From Burkholderia sp. (GTDB lineage: Bacteria; Pseudomonadota; Gammaproteobacteria; Burkholderiales; Burkholderiaceae): 37,293 bases of DNA. Position 1 is the first letter of the stretch. Each line of letters begins with the position of its first letter. Position numbers and translations under genes: made by a program. The DNA lies in contig JASLEG010000208.1 in the NCBI GenBank assembly GCA_030151225.1, forward strand, positions 1 through 37,293, given 5' to 3'. Below, piece by piece: positions 26,603 through 36,103 of the stretch. Under the pieces are notes generated by a model. The model worked only from the letters and a program-made list of their open reading frames with translations. It was not told where the DNA came from and ran no database searches.

Positions 26603-26620
26603 ATACTGGTATGGTAGTAT
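26603..26620 (+). promoter_or_regulatory. Operator/promoter of the mannonate cluster
   Basis: ATACTGGTATGGTAGTAT contains ATACT and AGTAT as inverted arms and resembles the TGGTATACCA-type sites of UxuR/ExuR-class GntR regulators. TAGTAT at its right end (26615-26620) could be the -10 of manD, so binding would repress. The 8-mer GTAGTATG at 26614-26621 recurs at 30396-30403 before the GntR gene. Confidence 0.5.
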
Positions 26621-26654
26621 GCACTCGAAACGTTGCCCATGTGAGGAAACCCGT

Positions 26655-27863
26655 ATGAAGATCATCCGCGCCGACGTCATCGTGACATGTCCGGGCCGAA
26701 ACTTCGTCACGCTGAAGGTGGTGACGGACGAGGACGTGTACGGCATCGGCGATGCCACGCTCAACGGTCGCGAACTCTCGGTGGCCTCGTATCTGCGCGA
26801 TCACGTGTGCCCGCTGCTGATTGGCCGCGACGCGAGCCGTATCGAGGACACCTGGCAGTTCCTCTACAAGGGCGCCTACTGGCGCCGCGGGCCGGTCACG
26901 ATGACGGCGATCGCGGCGGTGGACATGGCGCTGTGGGACATCCTCGGCAAGGTCACGAACCAGCCGCTGTACAAGCTGCTCGGCGGTGCGTCGCGCGACG
27001 GCGTGATGGTGTATGGCCACGCCACGGGCCGCGACATTCCCGAGGCGCTCGACCGCTACGCCGAGCACGTCGAGCAAGGCTACAAGGCGATCCGCATCCA
27101 GTGCGGCGTGCCGAACATGCGCTCGGTGTACGGCGTGTCGAAGGGCAACGGCATGTACGAGCCGGCCACCAAGGGCGCGGTGGAGGAGCAGAGCTGGTCG
27201 TCGGAGAAGTATCTGGACTTCGTGCCGAAGCTGTTCGAGGCGGTGCGCGAGAAGTTCGGCTTCGACACCCATCTGCTGCACGACGTGCACCACCGCCTCA
27301 CGCCGATCGAGGCCGCGCGGCTCGGCAAGGCGGTGGAACCGTATCGCCTGTTCTGGATGGAGGATCCGACGCCGGCCGAGAACCAGGCCGGCTTCCGCCT
27401 GATCCGCGAGCACACCGTCACGCCGATCGCGGTGGGCGAGGTGTTCAACAGCATCTGGGACTGCAAGCAGCTGATCGAGGAGCAACTGATCGACTACATC
27501 CGCGCCACGCTCACGCACGCGGGCGGCATCACGCATCTGAAGCGCGTGGCCGATTTCGCGTCGATGTACCAGGTGCGCACCGGCTGCCACGGGCCGTCCG
27601 ACCTGTCGCCGGTCTGCATGGGCGCGGCGCTGCATTTCGACCTCTGGGTGCCGAACTTCGGCGTGCAGGAGTACATGGGCTTCCCCGAGCCGGCGCTGGA
27701 AGTGTTCCCGCATGCGTGGCGCATCGAGCACGGCATGATGCATCCGGGCGAGGCGCCGGGCCACGGCGTCGACATCGACGAGGCGCTCGCCGCGAAATAT
27801 CCGTACGAGCCGGCCTATCTGCCGGTGGCGCGCCTCGAGGACGGCACGCTCTGGAACTGGTGA
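26655..27863 (+). CDS. manD: D-mannonate dehydratase (ManD, enolase superfamily)
   Basis: A 402-residue enolase-superfamily dehydratase that turns D-mannonate into 2-keto-3-deoxy-D-gluconate (KDG). The metal ligands fall at Asp210 (LLHDVHH), Glu236 (WMEDPTP) and Glu262 (VGEVFNS); Arg147, Tyr159 and His212 occupy the positions of the known ManD catalytic residues, and the chain ends in WNW. This set favours true high-efficiency ManD over RspA-like or gluconate-active relatives. GAGG lies about nine bases before the ATG. It is the first gene of a plus-strand run: dehydrogenase, MFS transporter, GntR regulator and a broken KDG kinase gene. Confidence 0.92.
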   Translation: MKIIRADVIVTCPGRNFVTLKVVTDEDVYGIGDATLNGRELSVASYLRDHVCPLLIGRDASRIEDTWQFLYKGAYWRRGPVTMTAIAAVDMALWDILGKVTNQPLYKLLGGASRDGVMVYGHATGRDIPEALDRYAEHVEQGYKAIRIQCGVPNMRSVYGVSKGNGMYEPATKGAVEEQSWSSEKYLDFVPKLFEAVREKFGFDTHLLHDVHHRLTPIEAARLGKAVEPYRLFWMEDPTPAENQAGFRLIREHTVTPIAVGEVFNSIWDCKQLIEEQLIDYIRATLTHAGGITHLKRVADFASMYQVRTGCHGPSDLSPVCMGAALHFDLWVPNFGVQEYMGFPEPALEVFPHAWRIEHGMMHPGEAPGHGVDIDEALAAKYPYEPAYLPVARLEDGTLWNW

Positions 27864-27933
27864 GACGCTCGCCAGCGCCTCACTGCTCATTCACGGGGCA
27901 TTCGACGCCCCCGCAACCGAACCAGGATCCGAC

Positions 27934-28971
27934 ATGCTTGCCGCCGTGCTCCACGAAGCCAGAAAACTGCTCATCGACGACCTCGACACGCCCCAGCCGC
28001 TCGCCGGCCAGGTGCAGATCCGCGTGCGCGCGGGTGGCATCTGCGGCTCCGATCTTTCGTACTACTTCAAGGGCAAGAGCGGCGATTTCGCCGTGCGCGA
28101 ACCCTTCGTGCTGGGCCATGAAGTGGCCGGCGAGATCGCGGCGCTCGGCGAGGGCGTGACCGGCCTGCGCGTCGGCCAGCGCGTGGCGGTGAACCCGGGC
28201 CTCAATTGCGGCACCTGCCGCTATTGCGTGAAGGGCATGCCGAATCACTGCCTGGACATGCGCTTCATGGGCAGCGCCTCCACGTTCCCGCACATGCAGG
28301 GCATGTTCCGCCAGTACATCACCGCGGCCGCGCGCCAGTGCGTGCCGGTGCCCGACACGCTCGACTACGCGCAGGCGTCGATGGCCGAGCCGCTCGCGGT
28401 GGCGCTGCATGCGTTGAAGCAGGCCGGCTCGCTGGTCGGTGCCTCGCTGCTGCTGGTGGGCTGCGGGCCGATCGGCTGCATCGTGCTGGCTGCGGCACGC
28501 CAGGCCGGCGCGCAGCGCATCGTCGCGCTCGATCTCGCGCCGAAGGCATTGCAGATGGCGGTCGAGCTCGGCGCCGACGAGGTGGTGCTCGCCAGCGATA
28601 CGGCGCGGGTCGAGGCGTGGTCGCGCGAGCGCGGCACCTTCGACGTGGTGATCGAGGCTTCGGGCAGCCCGGCCGGGCTCGACACGGCGCTGCGCGCGGC
28701 GCGTGCCGGCGGCACCGTGATCCAGCTCGGCAACCTGCCGGCCGGGCAGTCGCCGGTGGCCGCGAATCTGGTGATGGCCAGGGAGCTGCGCTATCAGGGC
28801 TCGTTCCGCTTCGTCGACGAATACCGCAGCGCGGCCGAGGCGATCGCCACCCGGCGCATCGACCTGCGCCCGCTGATGACGCACGCGTTCCCACTCGCGC
28901 AGGCGAGTCGCGCCTTCGAGGTCGCGCAGGATCGCAACCAGTCGATGAAGGTGCACCTGCAGTTCGATTGA
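27934..28971 (+). CDS. Zinc-dependent medium-chain dehydrogenase, L-idonate 5-dehydrogenase-like
   Basis: A 345-residue MDR-family enzyme. The catalytic zinc site is Cys37 (GICGSD) with His62-Glu63 (GHE); the structural zinc site is Cys92, Cys95, Cys98 and Cys106. The cofactor motif is VGCGPIG (175-181). Closest in feel to L-idonate 5-dehydrogenase / sorbitol dehydrogenase-type enzymes. In this cluster it may feed L-idonate, L-gulonate or a related sugar acid into the fructuronate-mannonate route. It starts 70 bp after manD. Confidence 0.85.
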   Translation: MLAAVLHEARKLLIDDLDTPQPLAGQVQIRVRAGGICGSDLSYYFKGKSGDFAVREPFVLGHEVAGEIAALGEGVTGLRVGQRVAVNPGLNCGTCRYCVKGMPNHCLDMRFMGSASTFPHMQGMFRQYITAAARQCVPVPDTLDYAQASMAEPLAVALHALKQAGSLVGASLLLVGCGPIGCIVLAAARQAGAQRIVALDLAPKALQMAVELGADEVVLASDTARVEAWSRERGTFDVVIEASGSPAGLDTALRAARAGGTVIQLGNLPAGQSPVAANLVMARELRYQGSFRFVDEYRSAAEAIATRRIDLRPLMTHAFPLAQASRAFEVAQDRNQSMKVHLQFD

Positions 28972-29064
28972 GCGTTTCACGCCCGTCAATCAGGTCCCGG
29001 CCGCCTCGCGAGCGGCCAGCCACAGAGCCTCAGCGCGCCGGGACGCCAGGAAAGGAGACACACC

Positions 29065-30363
29065 ATGATCAAGAGCCAGCGATGGTACGTCGTCGGGCTG
29101 CTGTTCCTCGCCGGCGTGGTCAATTATCTGGACCGCGCCGCGCTGTCGATCACCGCGCCGCTGATCCAGAAGGACCTGCATTTCACCCACGCGCAGATGG
29201 GCGTGGTGTTCAGCAGCTTCTTCATCGGCTACGCGCTGTTCAACTTCGTCGGCGGCGTGCTGTCGGACCGGATGGGGGCGAAGAAGGTGTTCGGCGCGGC
29301 GATGGGGATCTGGTCGCTGTTCTGCGGTGCCACGGCGCTGGCCGGCAGCCTGTTCTCGCTGATCGTGCTGCGCGTGCTGTTCGGCATGGGCGAGGGACCG
29401 TTCAGCTCGTCGAACAGCAAGATGGTGAACAACTGGTTTCCGCGCCGCGAGGTGGCCAGCGCGATCGGCGTGATCAGCTCGGGCACGCCGCTCGGCGGCG
29501 CGCTGGCCGGCCCGATCGTCGGCTTCATGGCGATCCGCTTCGGCTGGCGGCCGGCCTTCGTGGCGATCATGCTGATCGGCCTCGGGTGGCTGGTGCTGTG
29601 GGCGCTGACCACCACCGAGCTGCCGAAGCAGAACCGGCGCGTGAGCCGCGACGAGCTCGCGCTGATCGCCGAGGGCCAGCAGGTCGAGGTGTCGATGGCG
29701 CACGACGCGCAGGGCCGGCCGGCGAGCCTGGGCCTCTATCTGCGCCAGCCGCTGATCCTGGCCACGGCCTTCGCGTTCTTCGCCTACAACTACGTGCTGT
29801 TCTTCTTCCTGTCGTGGTTCCCCACCTACCTGACCGAGGCGCATCACCTGTCGCTGCGCGACATGAGCATCGTGACGGTGATTCCGTGGCTGCTCGGCTC
29901 GATCGGGCTGGCCTGCGGGGGCTTCGTGACCGATGCGATCCTGCGCATCACGGGCAACCCGCTGCTGTCGCGCCGCATCGTGCTGACGGTGTGCCTCGGC
30001 GTGGCCGCCGTGTGCGTGGTGCTGGCCGGGCGCGTGGCGAGCACCGAGGGCGCGGTGGCGCTGATGTCGGTCACCACCTTCTTCCTGTACGTGACGGGTT
30101 CCGTCTACTGGGCCGTGATCCAGGACACGGTGCGGCGCGAGAACGTGGGTGGCGTGGGCGGCTTCGTGCACCTGCTGGCCAATCTGGCCGGCGTGATCGG
30201 GCCGGCCGTGACGGGCTTCATCGTCGAGGCCGCGCACGGTTCCTATGGCGCGGCCTTCGTGCTGGCCGGCGCGATGGCGGTGCTCGGCGCCTTGTGTTCG
30301 CTGATCTGGATCCGCGAGCCGCGCGGGCGCGAGCGCCGCGCGGGGCAGGCGAGCGCGACATGA
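29065..30363 (+). CDS. MFS anion:cation symporter, hexuronate/sugar-acid transporter (ExuT/GudP-like)
   Basis: A 432-residue major facilitator with 12 predicted helices. Features of the ACS family are NYLDRAALSITAPLIQKDL near residue 20, GVLSDRMGAKKVF in loop 2-3 and the GMGEGPFSSSNSKMVNNWFP stretch typical of ExuT/GarP/GudP transporters. AGGAG lies seven bases before the ATG. Substrate is most likely a hexuronate or aldonate given the flanking mannonate genes. Confidence 0.88.
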   Translation: MIKSQRWYVVGLLFLAGVVNYLDRAALSITAPLIQKDLHFTHAQMGVVFSSFFIGYALFNFVGGVLSDRMGAKKVFGAAMGIWSLFCGATALAGSLFSLIVLRVLFGMGEGPFSSSNSKMVNNWFPRREVASAIGVISSGTPLGGALAGPIVGFMAIRFGWRPAFVAIMLIGLGWLVLWALTTTELPKQNRRVSRDELALIAEGQQVEVSMAHDAQGRPASLGLYLRQPLILATAFAFFAYNYVLFFFLSWFPTYLTEAHHLSLRDMSIVTVIPWLLGSIGLACGGFVTDAILRITGNPLLSRRIVLTVCLGVAAVCVVLAGRVASTEGAVALMSVTTFFLYVTGSVYWAVIQDTVRRENVGGVGGFVHLLANLAGVIGPAVTGFIVEAAHGSYGAAFVLAGAMAVLGALCSLIWIREPRGRERRAGQASAT

Positions 30364-30391
30364 GGCGCGGCGCCGGATTCGGCCCGGCAGG

Positions 30392-30403
30392 CATAGTAGT
30401 ATG
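30392..30403 (+). promoter_or_regulatory. Possible autoregulatory site before the GntR gene
   Basis: CATA-GTAG-TATG is a small dyad at 30392-30403 and shares the 8-mer GTAGTATG with the operator-like site in front of manD. TAGTAT within it may be a -10 box. Confidence 0.4.
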
Positions 30404-30462
30404 GCGGTGAAAATCGAGGCCGCGCCCGGCCTCGATCGACCCATCTTTTCAGCACGCTCACG

Positions 30463-31305
30463 ATGAAAGCAGCCCACTCCGCCGAATCCCGTCCGCTCGA
30501 CACCGCCGACACGGCGCCGGTCAGCCCGGCACCGAAGCGCACGCGCCGGCGGCTCGGCGTGGCCGGCGCCGAGCCCGCCAGGCTGCCCGACCTGCGCGCG
30601 CAGCTCTCGCCCGACTCGGCCGAGCCGATCACGCGGCAGATCTACCGCGCGCTGCGCCAGTCGATCTTCGCCGGCGAGATGGCGCCGGGCACGCCGCTGT
30701 CTGAGAAGGAAGTGTCCGACCTGTTCGCGGTGTCGCGCCAGCCCGTGCGCGAGGCCTTCATCAAGCTCGTGGAGGCCGGCGTGCTGCAGGTGCTGCCGCA
30801 GCGCGGCACCTTCGTGAAGCGCATTTCGCCGCGTCGCGTGCGCGAGGGGCGCTTCATCCGCGAGGCGATCGAGACCGCCGTGGCGCGCAAGGCCGCGCAG
30901 CACATCACCGACGCGCAGCTCGCGCGGCTCGCCGACAACCTGCGCGAGCAGCGCGTCGCCGCGAAGCTCAACGACACCGCCGCATTTCTCTCGCTCGACG
31001 AGGCCTTTCACTGCACGATCGCGCAGAGCATCGATTGCCAGGCCGCGTGGGACACGATCCAGGACATCAAGGCGCAGATGGACCGTGTGCGCTACCTGAG
31101 CCTGCCCGACGATTCGCCGCTCGATCACCTGATCCGGCAGCACGCGAGGATTCTCGCGGCGCTGCGCGCGCACGATTCCAGCGCGGCCGAGGAGGCGATG
31201 CGCGCGCACCTGCGCGAGATTCTCGTCACGCTCGGTCCGATCGCGGCACGCAACCCCGCGTGGTTCGAGGCCGACGAGCCCGAAACCGTGATCCTGGCGG
31301 ATTGA
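30463..31305 (+). CDS. GntR-family regulator, FadR/FCD subgroup
   Basis: A 280-residue repressor-type protein with a 50-residue disordered N-terminus, a winged helix (about 55-120, including TPLSEKEVSDLFAVSRQPVR and LPQRGTFVKR), and a C-terminal FCD ligand domain (about 125-265) with the usual Asp/His metal-site residues. Regulators of this group (UxuR, ExuR, KdgR types) sense uronates or aldonates. Position inside the mannonate cluster and shared sites at 26603 and 30392 make it the likely local regulator. Confidence 0.88.
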   Translation: MKAAHSAESRPLDTADTAPVSPAPKRTRRRLGVAGAEPARLPDLRAQLSPDSAEPITRQIYRALRQSIFAGEMAPGTPLSEKEVSDLFAVSRQPVREAFIKLVEAGVLQVLPQRGTFVKRISPRRVREGRFIREAIETAVARKAAQHITDAQLARLADNLREQRVAAKLNDTAAFLSLDEAFHCTIAQSIDCQAAWDTIQDIKAQMDRVRYLSLPDDSPLDHLIRQHARILAALRAHDSSAAEEAMRAHLREILVTLGPIAARNPAWFEADEPETVILAD

Positions 31306-31385
31306 GCCGGCGGTCGCTCGCGCGTTCGTCCATACGCTGATTCATTCATTCGCCCTTTTCGACACACCGCAATCCGGATTCAGAC

Positions 31386-32155
31386 ACGACCCATCCCATC
31401 GACGTCGTCACCTTCGGCGAAGCCATGCGCGGTTCGTCGCCAACGAGTGCGGGCCGCTGGCGCAGGTGAACGCCTTCACGAAACGCGTGGCGGGCGCCGA
31501 ACTGAACGTGGCCGTCGGCTTCGCGCGGCGCGGCCACAAGGTGGACTGGATCAGCCGCGTCGGTCAGGATTCGTTCGGCCAGCTCGTGCTCGATTCGCTC
31601 GCGCGGGAAAGGCATCGACACGCGTTGCGTGACGGTGGACGCCTCGCGCCCCACCGGCATGATGCTGAAGACGAAGACCGACGACGGCTCCGATCCGAAG
31701 ACCGAAGATTTCTGCCGTGGCTCGGCGGCCAGCGCGATGTCGCCGGCCGATTTCGTGGGCGGCTACGTGAGCAGTGCGAAGCTGCTGCACGTCACGGGCA
31801 TCAGCCCGGCATTGTCCGAGTCCACCCGCGAGCTGTCGTTTCACGCGATGCGGGCGACGCGCGCCGCGGGCCGGCTGATCTCGTTCGATCCGAACCTGCG
31901 CCCGGCGCCTACGTGCGCTCGGCTCAGGTCGAGGCGATGGTGGAGGCCACGCTGGTGGAGAAAGTGGTGGACACGGTCGGCGCCGGCGACGGCTTCGCGG
32001 TGGGCGTGATCAGCGCGCTGCTCGAGGGGCGGGCGCTGCCCGAGGCCGTGGCGCGCGGCAACTGGATCGGCGGGCTGGCCGTGCAGGCGGTGGGGGATTC
32101 GGAGGGGTTGCCGACGCGCGATGCGCTGCCGGCTCACGAACGCGGCGGGGCGTGA
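31386..32155 (+). pseudogene. kdgK: 2-keto-3-deoxygluconate kinase (PfkB family), broken
   Basis: Remains of KdgK, which phosphorylates KDG made by ManD. The expected N-terminus THPIDVVTFGEAM follows ACG (31386-31388) instead of ATG. Indels near 31432 and 31605 (an extra A in GAAAGG) move the frame; the pieces read NECGPLAQVNAFTKRVAGAE, then GIDTRCVTVDASRPTGMML. After FDPNLRPA (about 31900) the sequence jumps to SAQVEAMVEATLVEKVVDTVG, losing about 60 residues that should lie between. The C-terminal PfkB signature DTVGAGDGFAVG is kept. With two frameshifts and an internal deletion this is a true pseudogene. It converges on ribE. Confidence 0.85.
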
Positions 32156-32182
32156 TTCGGCCCGCGCCGCGAAACGTCTCGC

Positions 32183-32812
32183 TCAGCCGCGTGCCGGAAC
32201 GGACATCACCGACACCATCCTTTCGGTGTACCGCGCAATCATGTCGATCTCCAGATTGACCTTCGCCCCCGCGATCAGATGGCGCAGCGTCGTGACCTGC
32301 ACGGTGTGCGGGATCAGGTTGATCGAGAACTCGCAGCCGTCCTCGCGATCGGTTACCGCGTTCACGGTCAGGCTCACGCCGTTCACCGTGATCGAACCCT
32401 TGTAGGCCAGGTACTTGCCGAGCGACTTCGGCGCGAGCACGCGCAACTCGTGCGATTCGCCCACCGGCGCGAAATGCGTCACCACGCCGAGCCCGTCCAC
32501 GTGGCCCGACACGATGTGGCCGCCGAGCCGGTCGTGCGCGCGCAGCGCCTTCTCCAGATTCACGTCGCCCGGTTCCGCGAGCCCCACCGTGAGGTTCAGG
32601 CTCTCGCGCGACACCTCCACCGTGAAGGTGTCGGCGCTCGTCGCGATCGCCGTCATGCACGCGCCCTGGATCGCGATGCTGTCGCCGAGCTCGACGTCGC
32701 CGAGATCGAGGCCGCCCGCGTTGACGACCAGCCGCACCCCGGCGTCGGGCCCCGCACCCAGCGATTCGATGGTTTCAATGCGGCCCACTGCCGCGACGAT
32801 TCCGGTGAACAT
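32183..32812 (-). CDS. ribE: Riboflavin synthase, alpha subunit
   Basis: A 209-residue enzyme that dismutates two 6,7-dimethyl-8-ribityllumazine molecules into riboflavin. It begins MFTGIVAAVGRIETIE, has the two repeated barrel domains with SIAIQGACMTA in the first and ITVNGVSLTVN in the second, and ends soon after ARYTERM. It lies 23 bp after ribD on the same strand. In many beta-proteobacteria ribBA and ribH follow closely; here they lie 26 kb away. Confidence 0.95.
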   Translation of the reverse strand: MFTGIVAAVGRIETIESLGAGPDAGVRLVVNAGGLDLGDVELGDSIAIQGACMTAIATSADTFTVEVSRESLNLTVGLAEPGDVNLEKALRAHDRLGGHIVSGHVDGLGVVTHFAPVGESHELRVLAPKSLGKYLAYKGSITVNGVSLTVNAVTDREDGCEFSINLIPHTVQVTTLRHLIAGAKVNLEIDMIARYTERMVSVMSVPARG

Positions 32813-32835
32813 CGTGTGATTTCCGTGATGAAGGT

Positions 32836-33954
32836 TCAGAGAGCGGACGGCGTGGCGAACCGCGCGAGGATGCGCAGGTCGCCGCCGATCCGGTCGATCG
32901 AATGGAACTGCAGCATGCTGCGCTGCGCGAGCGTGGCGGGCGCGAGCAGGTTGAACATGCCGGCGGCGTTGTCGCCGAGCAGGGTGGGTGCCAGATAGAC
33001 GAGCAGCTCGTCCACGCAGCCCTCGCGCAGCAGCGAGCCGTTCAGCTTGTGGCCGGCCTCGACGTGCAGCTCGTTGTGGCCGCGCCGGCCCAGCTCGGCC
33101 AGCATCGCGGGCAGGTCCACCTTGCCGTTGGGGTCGGCCAGCGACACCACCTCGGCGCCGGCGTCGCGCAGCGCGGCGGCGCGGCCCTCCGCGGCGGCGT
33201 CGAGCGTGGCGCAGAAGATCAGGATCGGCGCGCCCTGCAGCAGCTTCGCGTCCAGCGACAGCTCGAGCCGGCTGTCGATCAGCACGCGCAGCGGCTGGCG
33301 CGGCGTGTCGATGCCGCGCACGGTCAGTTGCGGATCGTCCTCGCGCACGGTGCCGATGCCGGTCAGGATCGCGCAGGCGCGCGCGCGCCACGCATGGCCG
33401 TCGTCGCGCGCGGCCTCGCCGGTGATCCACTGGCTTTCGCCGCCGGGTAGCGCGGTGCGCCCGTCGAGCGAGGCGGCGCTCTTCATGCGCACCCACGGTC
33501 GGGCGCGCGTCATGCGCGACACGAAGCCGATGTTCAGCTCGCGCGCTTCCTGGGCGAGCAGCCCGCAACGCACTTCGATGCCGGCGTCGCGCAGCATGCC
33601 GAGCCCCTTGCCCGAGACGAGCGGGTTCGGATCCTCCATCGCGGCCACCACCTTGGCCACGCGCGCGTCGATCAGACCGAGCGCGCACGGCGGGGTGCGG
33701 CCGAAATGGCTGCACGGCTCGAGCGTCACGTAGACGGTCGCGCCGCGCAGGTCATGGCCGCGCGAGCGCGCGTCCTTCATCGCCTGTACCTCGGCGTGGT
33801 CCTGACCGGCCGGCTGGGTGTGACCCTCGCCGATCACCACGCCGTCCTTGACGATCACGCAGCCCACGCGCGGGTTCGGCGTGGTGGTGTACATTCCGCG
33901 CGCCGCCAGATCGAGGGCGCGCTGCATATGCGCGAAATCCGCTTCCGAGAACAT
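32836..33954 (-). CDS. ribD: Bifunctional pyrimidine deaminase/reductase RibD
   Basis: A 372-residue enzyme for the second and third steps of riboflavin synthesis. The N-terminal deaminase domain (about 1-145) has the zinc site His53-Ala-Glu55 and PCSHFGRTPPC (Cys81, Cys90). The reductase domain (about 150-370) has KSAASLDGRTAL and ILTGIGTVREDDPQLTVR for NADPH and substrate binding. It lies 28 bp downstream of hemL and 23 bp upstream of ribE, forming one transcription unit. Confidence 0.96.
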   Translation of the reverse strand: MFSEADFAHMQRALDLAARGMYTTTPNPRVGCVIVKDGVVIGEGHTQPAGQDHAEVQAMKDARSRGHDLRGATVYVTLEPCSHFGRTPPCALGLIDARVAKVVAAMEDPNPLVSGKGLGMLRDAGIEVRCGLLAQEARELNIGFVSRMTRARPWVRMKSAASLDGRTALPGGESQWITGEAARDDGHAWRARACAILTGIGTVREDDPQLTVRGIDTPRQPLRVLIDSRLELSLDAKLLQGAPILIFCATLDAAAEGRAAALRDAGAEVVSLADPNGKVDLPAMLAELGRRGHNELHVEAGHKLNGSLLREGCVDELLVYLAPTLLGDNAAGMFNLLAPATLAQRSMLQFHSIDRIGGDLRILARFATPSAL

Positions 33955-33982
33955 CCGCGTCTCCTGGGGCCGGGGCCGGTGA

Positions 33983-35266
<1,284 letters not shown>

Positions 35267-35353
35267 GGATTAGGACCTGCTGAGAGAGGCGGCGGCCGGG
35301 CGGCGCGGCGCAGGCCGCGCCCGTGCCCGGCGAGCGGTGGAACGATCGTCCAG

Positions 35354-35359
35354 ATTGTA
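35354..35359 (-). promoter_or_regulatory. Possible -10 box of the hemL-ribD-ribE unit
   Basis: TACAAT on the minus strand in otherwise GC-rich DNA, about 90 bp before the hemL start. No convincing -35 was found at 16 to 18 bp. Confidence 0.35.
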
Positions 35360-35392
35360 CCGAAGAGTCGCGGCGCGGGTCGGGCCGCGGCC

Positions 35393-35872
35393 TCAGCGCG
35401 GTGGCGCTGGCGGGGGCGCGAGCGGCGGCGGCTTGCGCCGGCCGGTCAGCTCGGCCCAGCGCTTCTCGAGCGGGCCTTCCACCATCGGCTTGATCGAGGT
35501 GCCCGAGCTCTGGGCGTCCCAGGTCTGCACCGAGTACGGATGCACGCGCAACGCGTCGCGCGCGATCACCACCCCGGTGCCGGCGTCGACCAGCCAGTCG
35601 TAGACGAAATCGATGCAGAGCCGGTAGCCGCGCCTGGTGCGCGTGTCGGGCACCTCGTACGGCGCGCGCGTCACGTAGCCGGAGCCGAACACGCCCTTCG
35701 GCTCCTGCGCCACGCGGTGCAGGAACACGCGGTCGCCGGGCAGGATGCCGCGCGCGAAGCCGCAGCCCCACACGTCGTGCACGGCCTCGCCGGCGCGCAC
35801 GCGCGCGGCCATCTCGGGCAGCTCGGGCCAGGGCACCTTTTTCGGGCTCCAGATCAGCAGGAAGGCGGTCAT
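35393..35872 (-). CDS. Small protein with a PUA/EVE-like domain, function unknown
   Basis: A 159-residue protein beginning MTAFLLIWSPKKVPWPELPE. The pattern (a beta strand with Trp-Ser-Pro, a short helix, then a hydrophobic stretch GDRVFLHRV and GVFGSGYVTRAPYEV) is like EVE/PUA-fold domains that bind modified nucleotides, but the match is by eye only. The C-terminus is Pro-rich. It lies upstream of hemL on the same strand. It could equally be an uncharacterised family conserved in Burkholderia. Confidence 0.6.
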   Translation of the reverse strand: MTAFLLIWSPKKVPWPELPEMAARVRAGEAVHDVWGCGFARGILPGDRVFLHRVAQEPKGVFGSGYVTRAPYEVPDTRTRRGYRLCIDFVYDWLVDAGTGVVIARDALRVHPYSVQTWDAQSSGTSIKPMVEGPLEKRWAELTGRRKPPPLAPPPAPPR

Positions 35873-35990
35873 CTCGGTCGGCGCGGGCCGCGGCAAAAGA
35901 CGCGAGCTTACCCGATCGACGGCGCCGCCGCGCCACGCCGGATCGCGCCGCCGCAGCCGCGGCGAGCCGTCGCGATTCCGACGGGGCGCG

Positions 35991-35996
35991 TACAAT
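35991..35996 (+). promoter_or_regulatory. Possible -10 box of the Bcr/CflA exporter gene
   Basis: TACAAT about 110 bp before the start codon; no strong -35. Otherwise the 231-bp gap 35873-36103 shows nothing notable. Confidence 0.35.
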
Positions 35997-36103
35997 CGAG
36001 CCCTTGCGGCGGCCGTCCGGCCGCCGTATCCCACCGAGCCGGGCCGCGAGCGGCGCCATCCTGCCGCCTGCACGCGAAGCCCCGGCCGAAGCCGAGATTT
36101 CCC

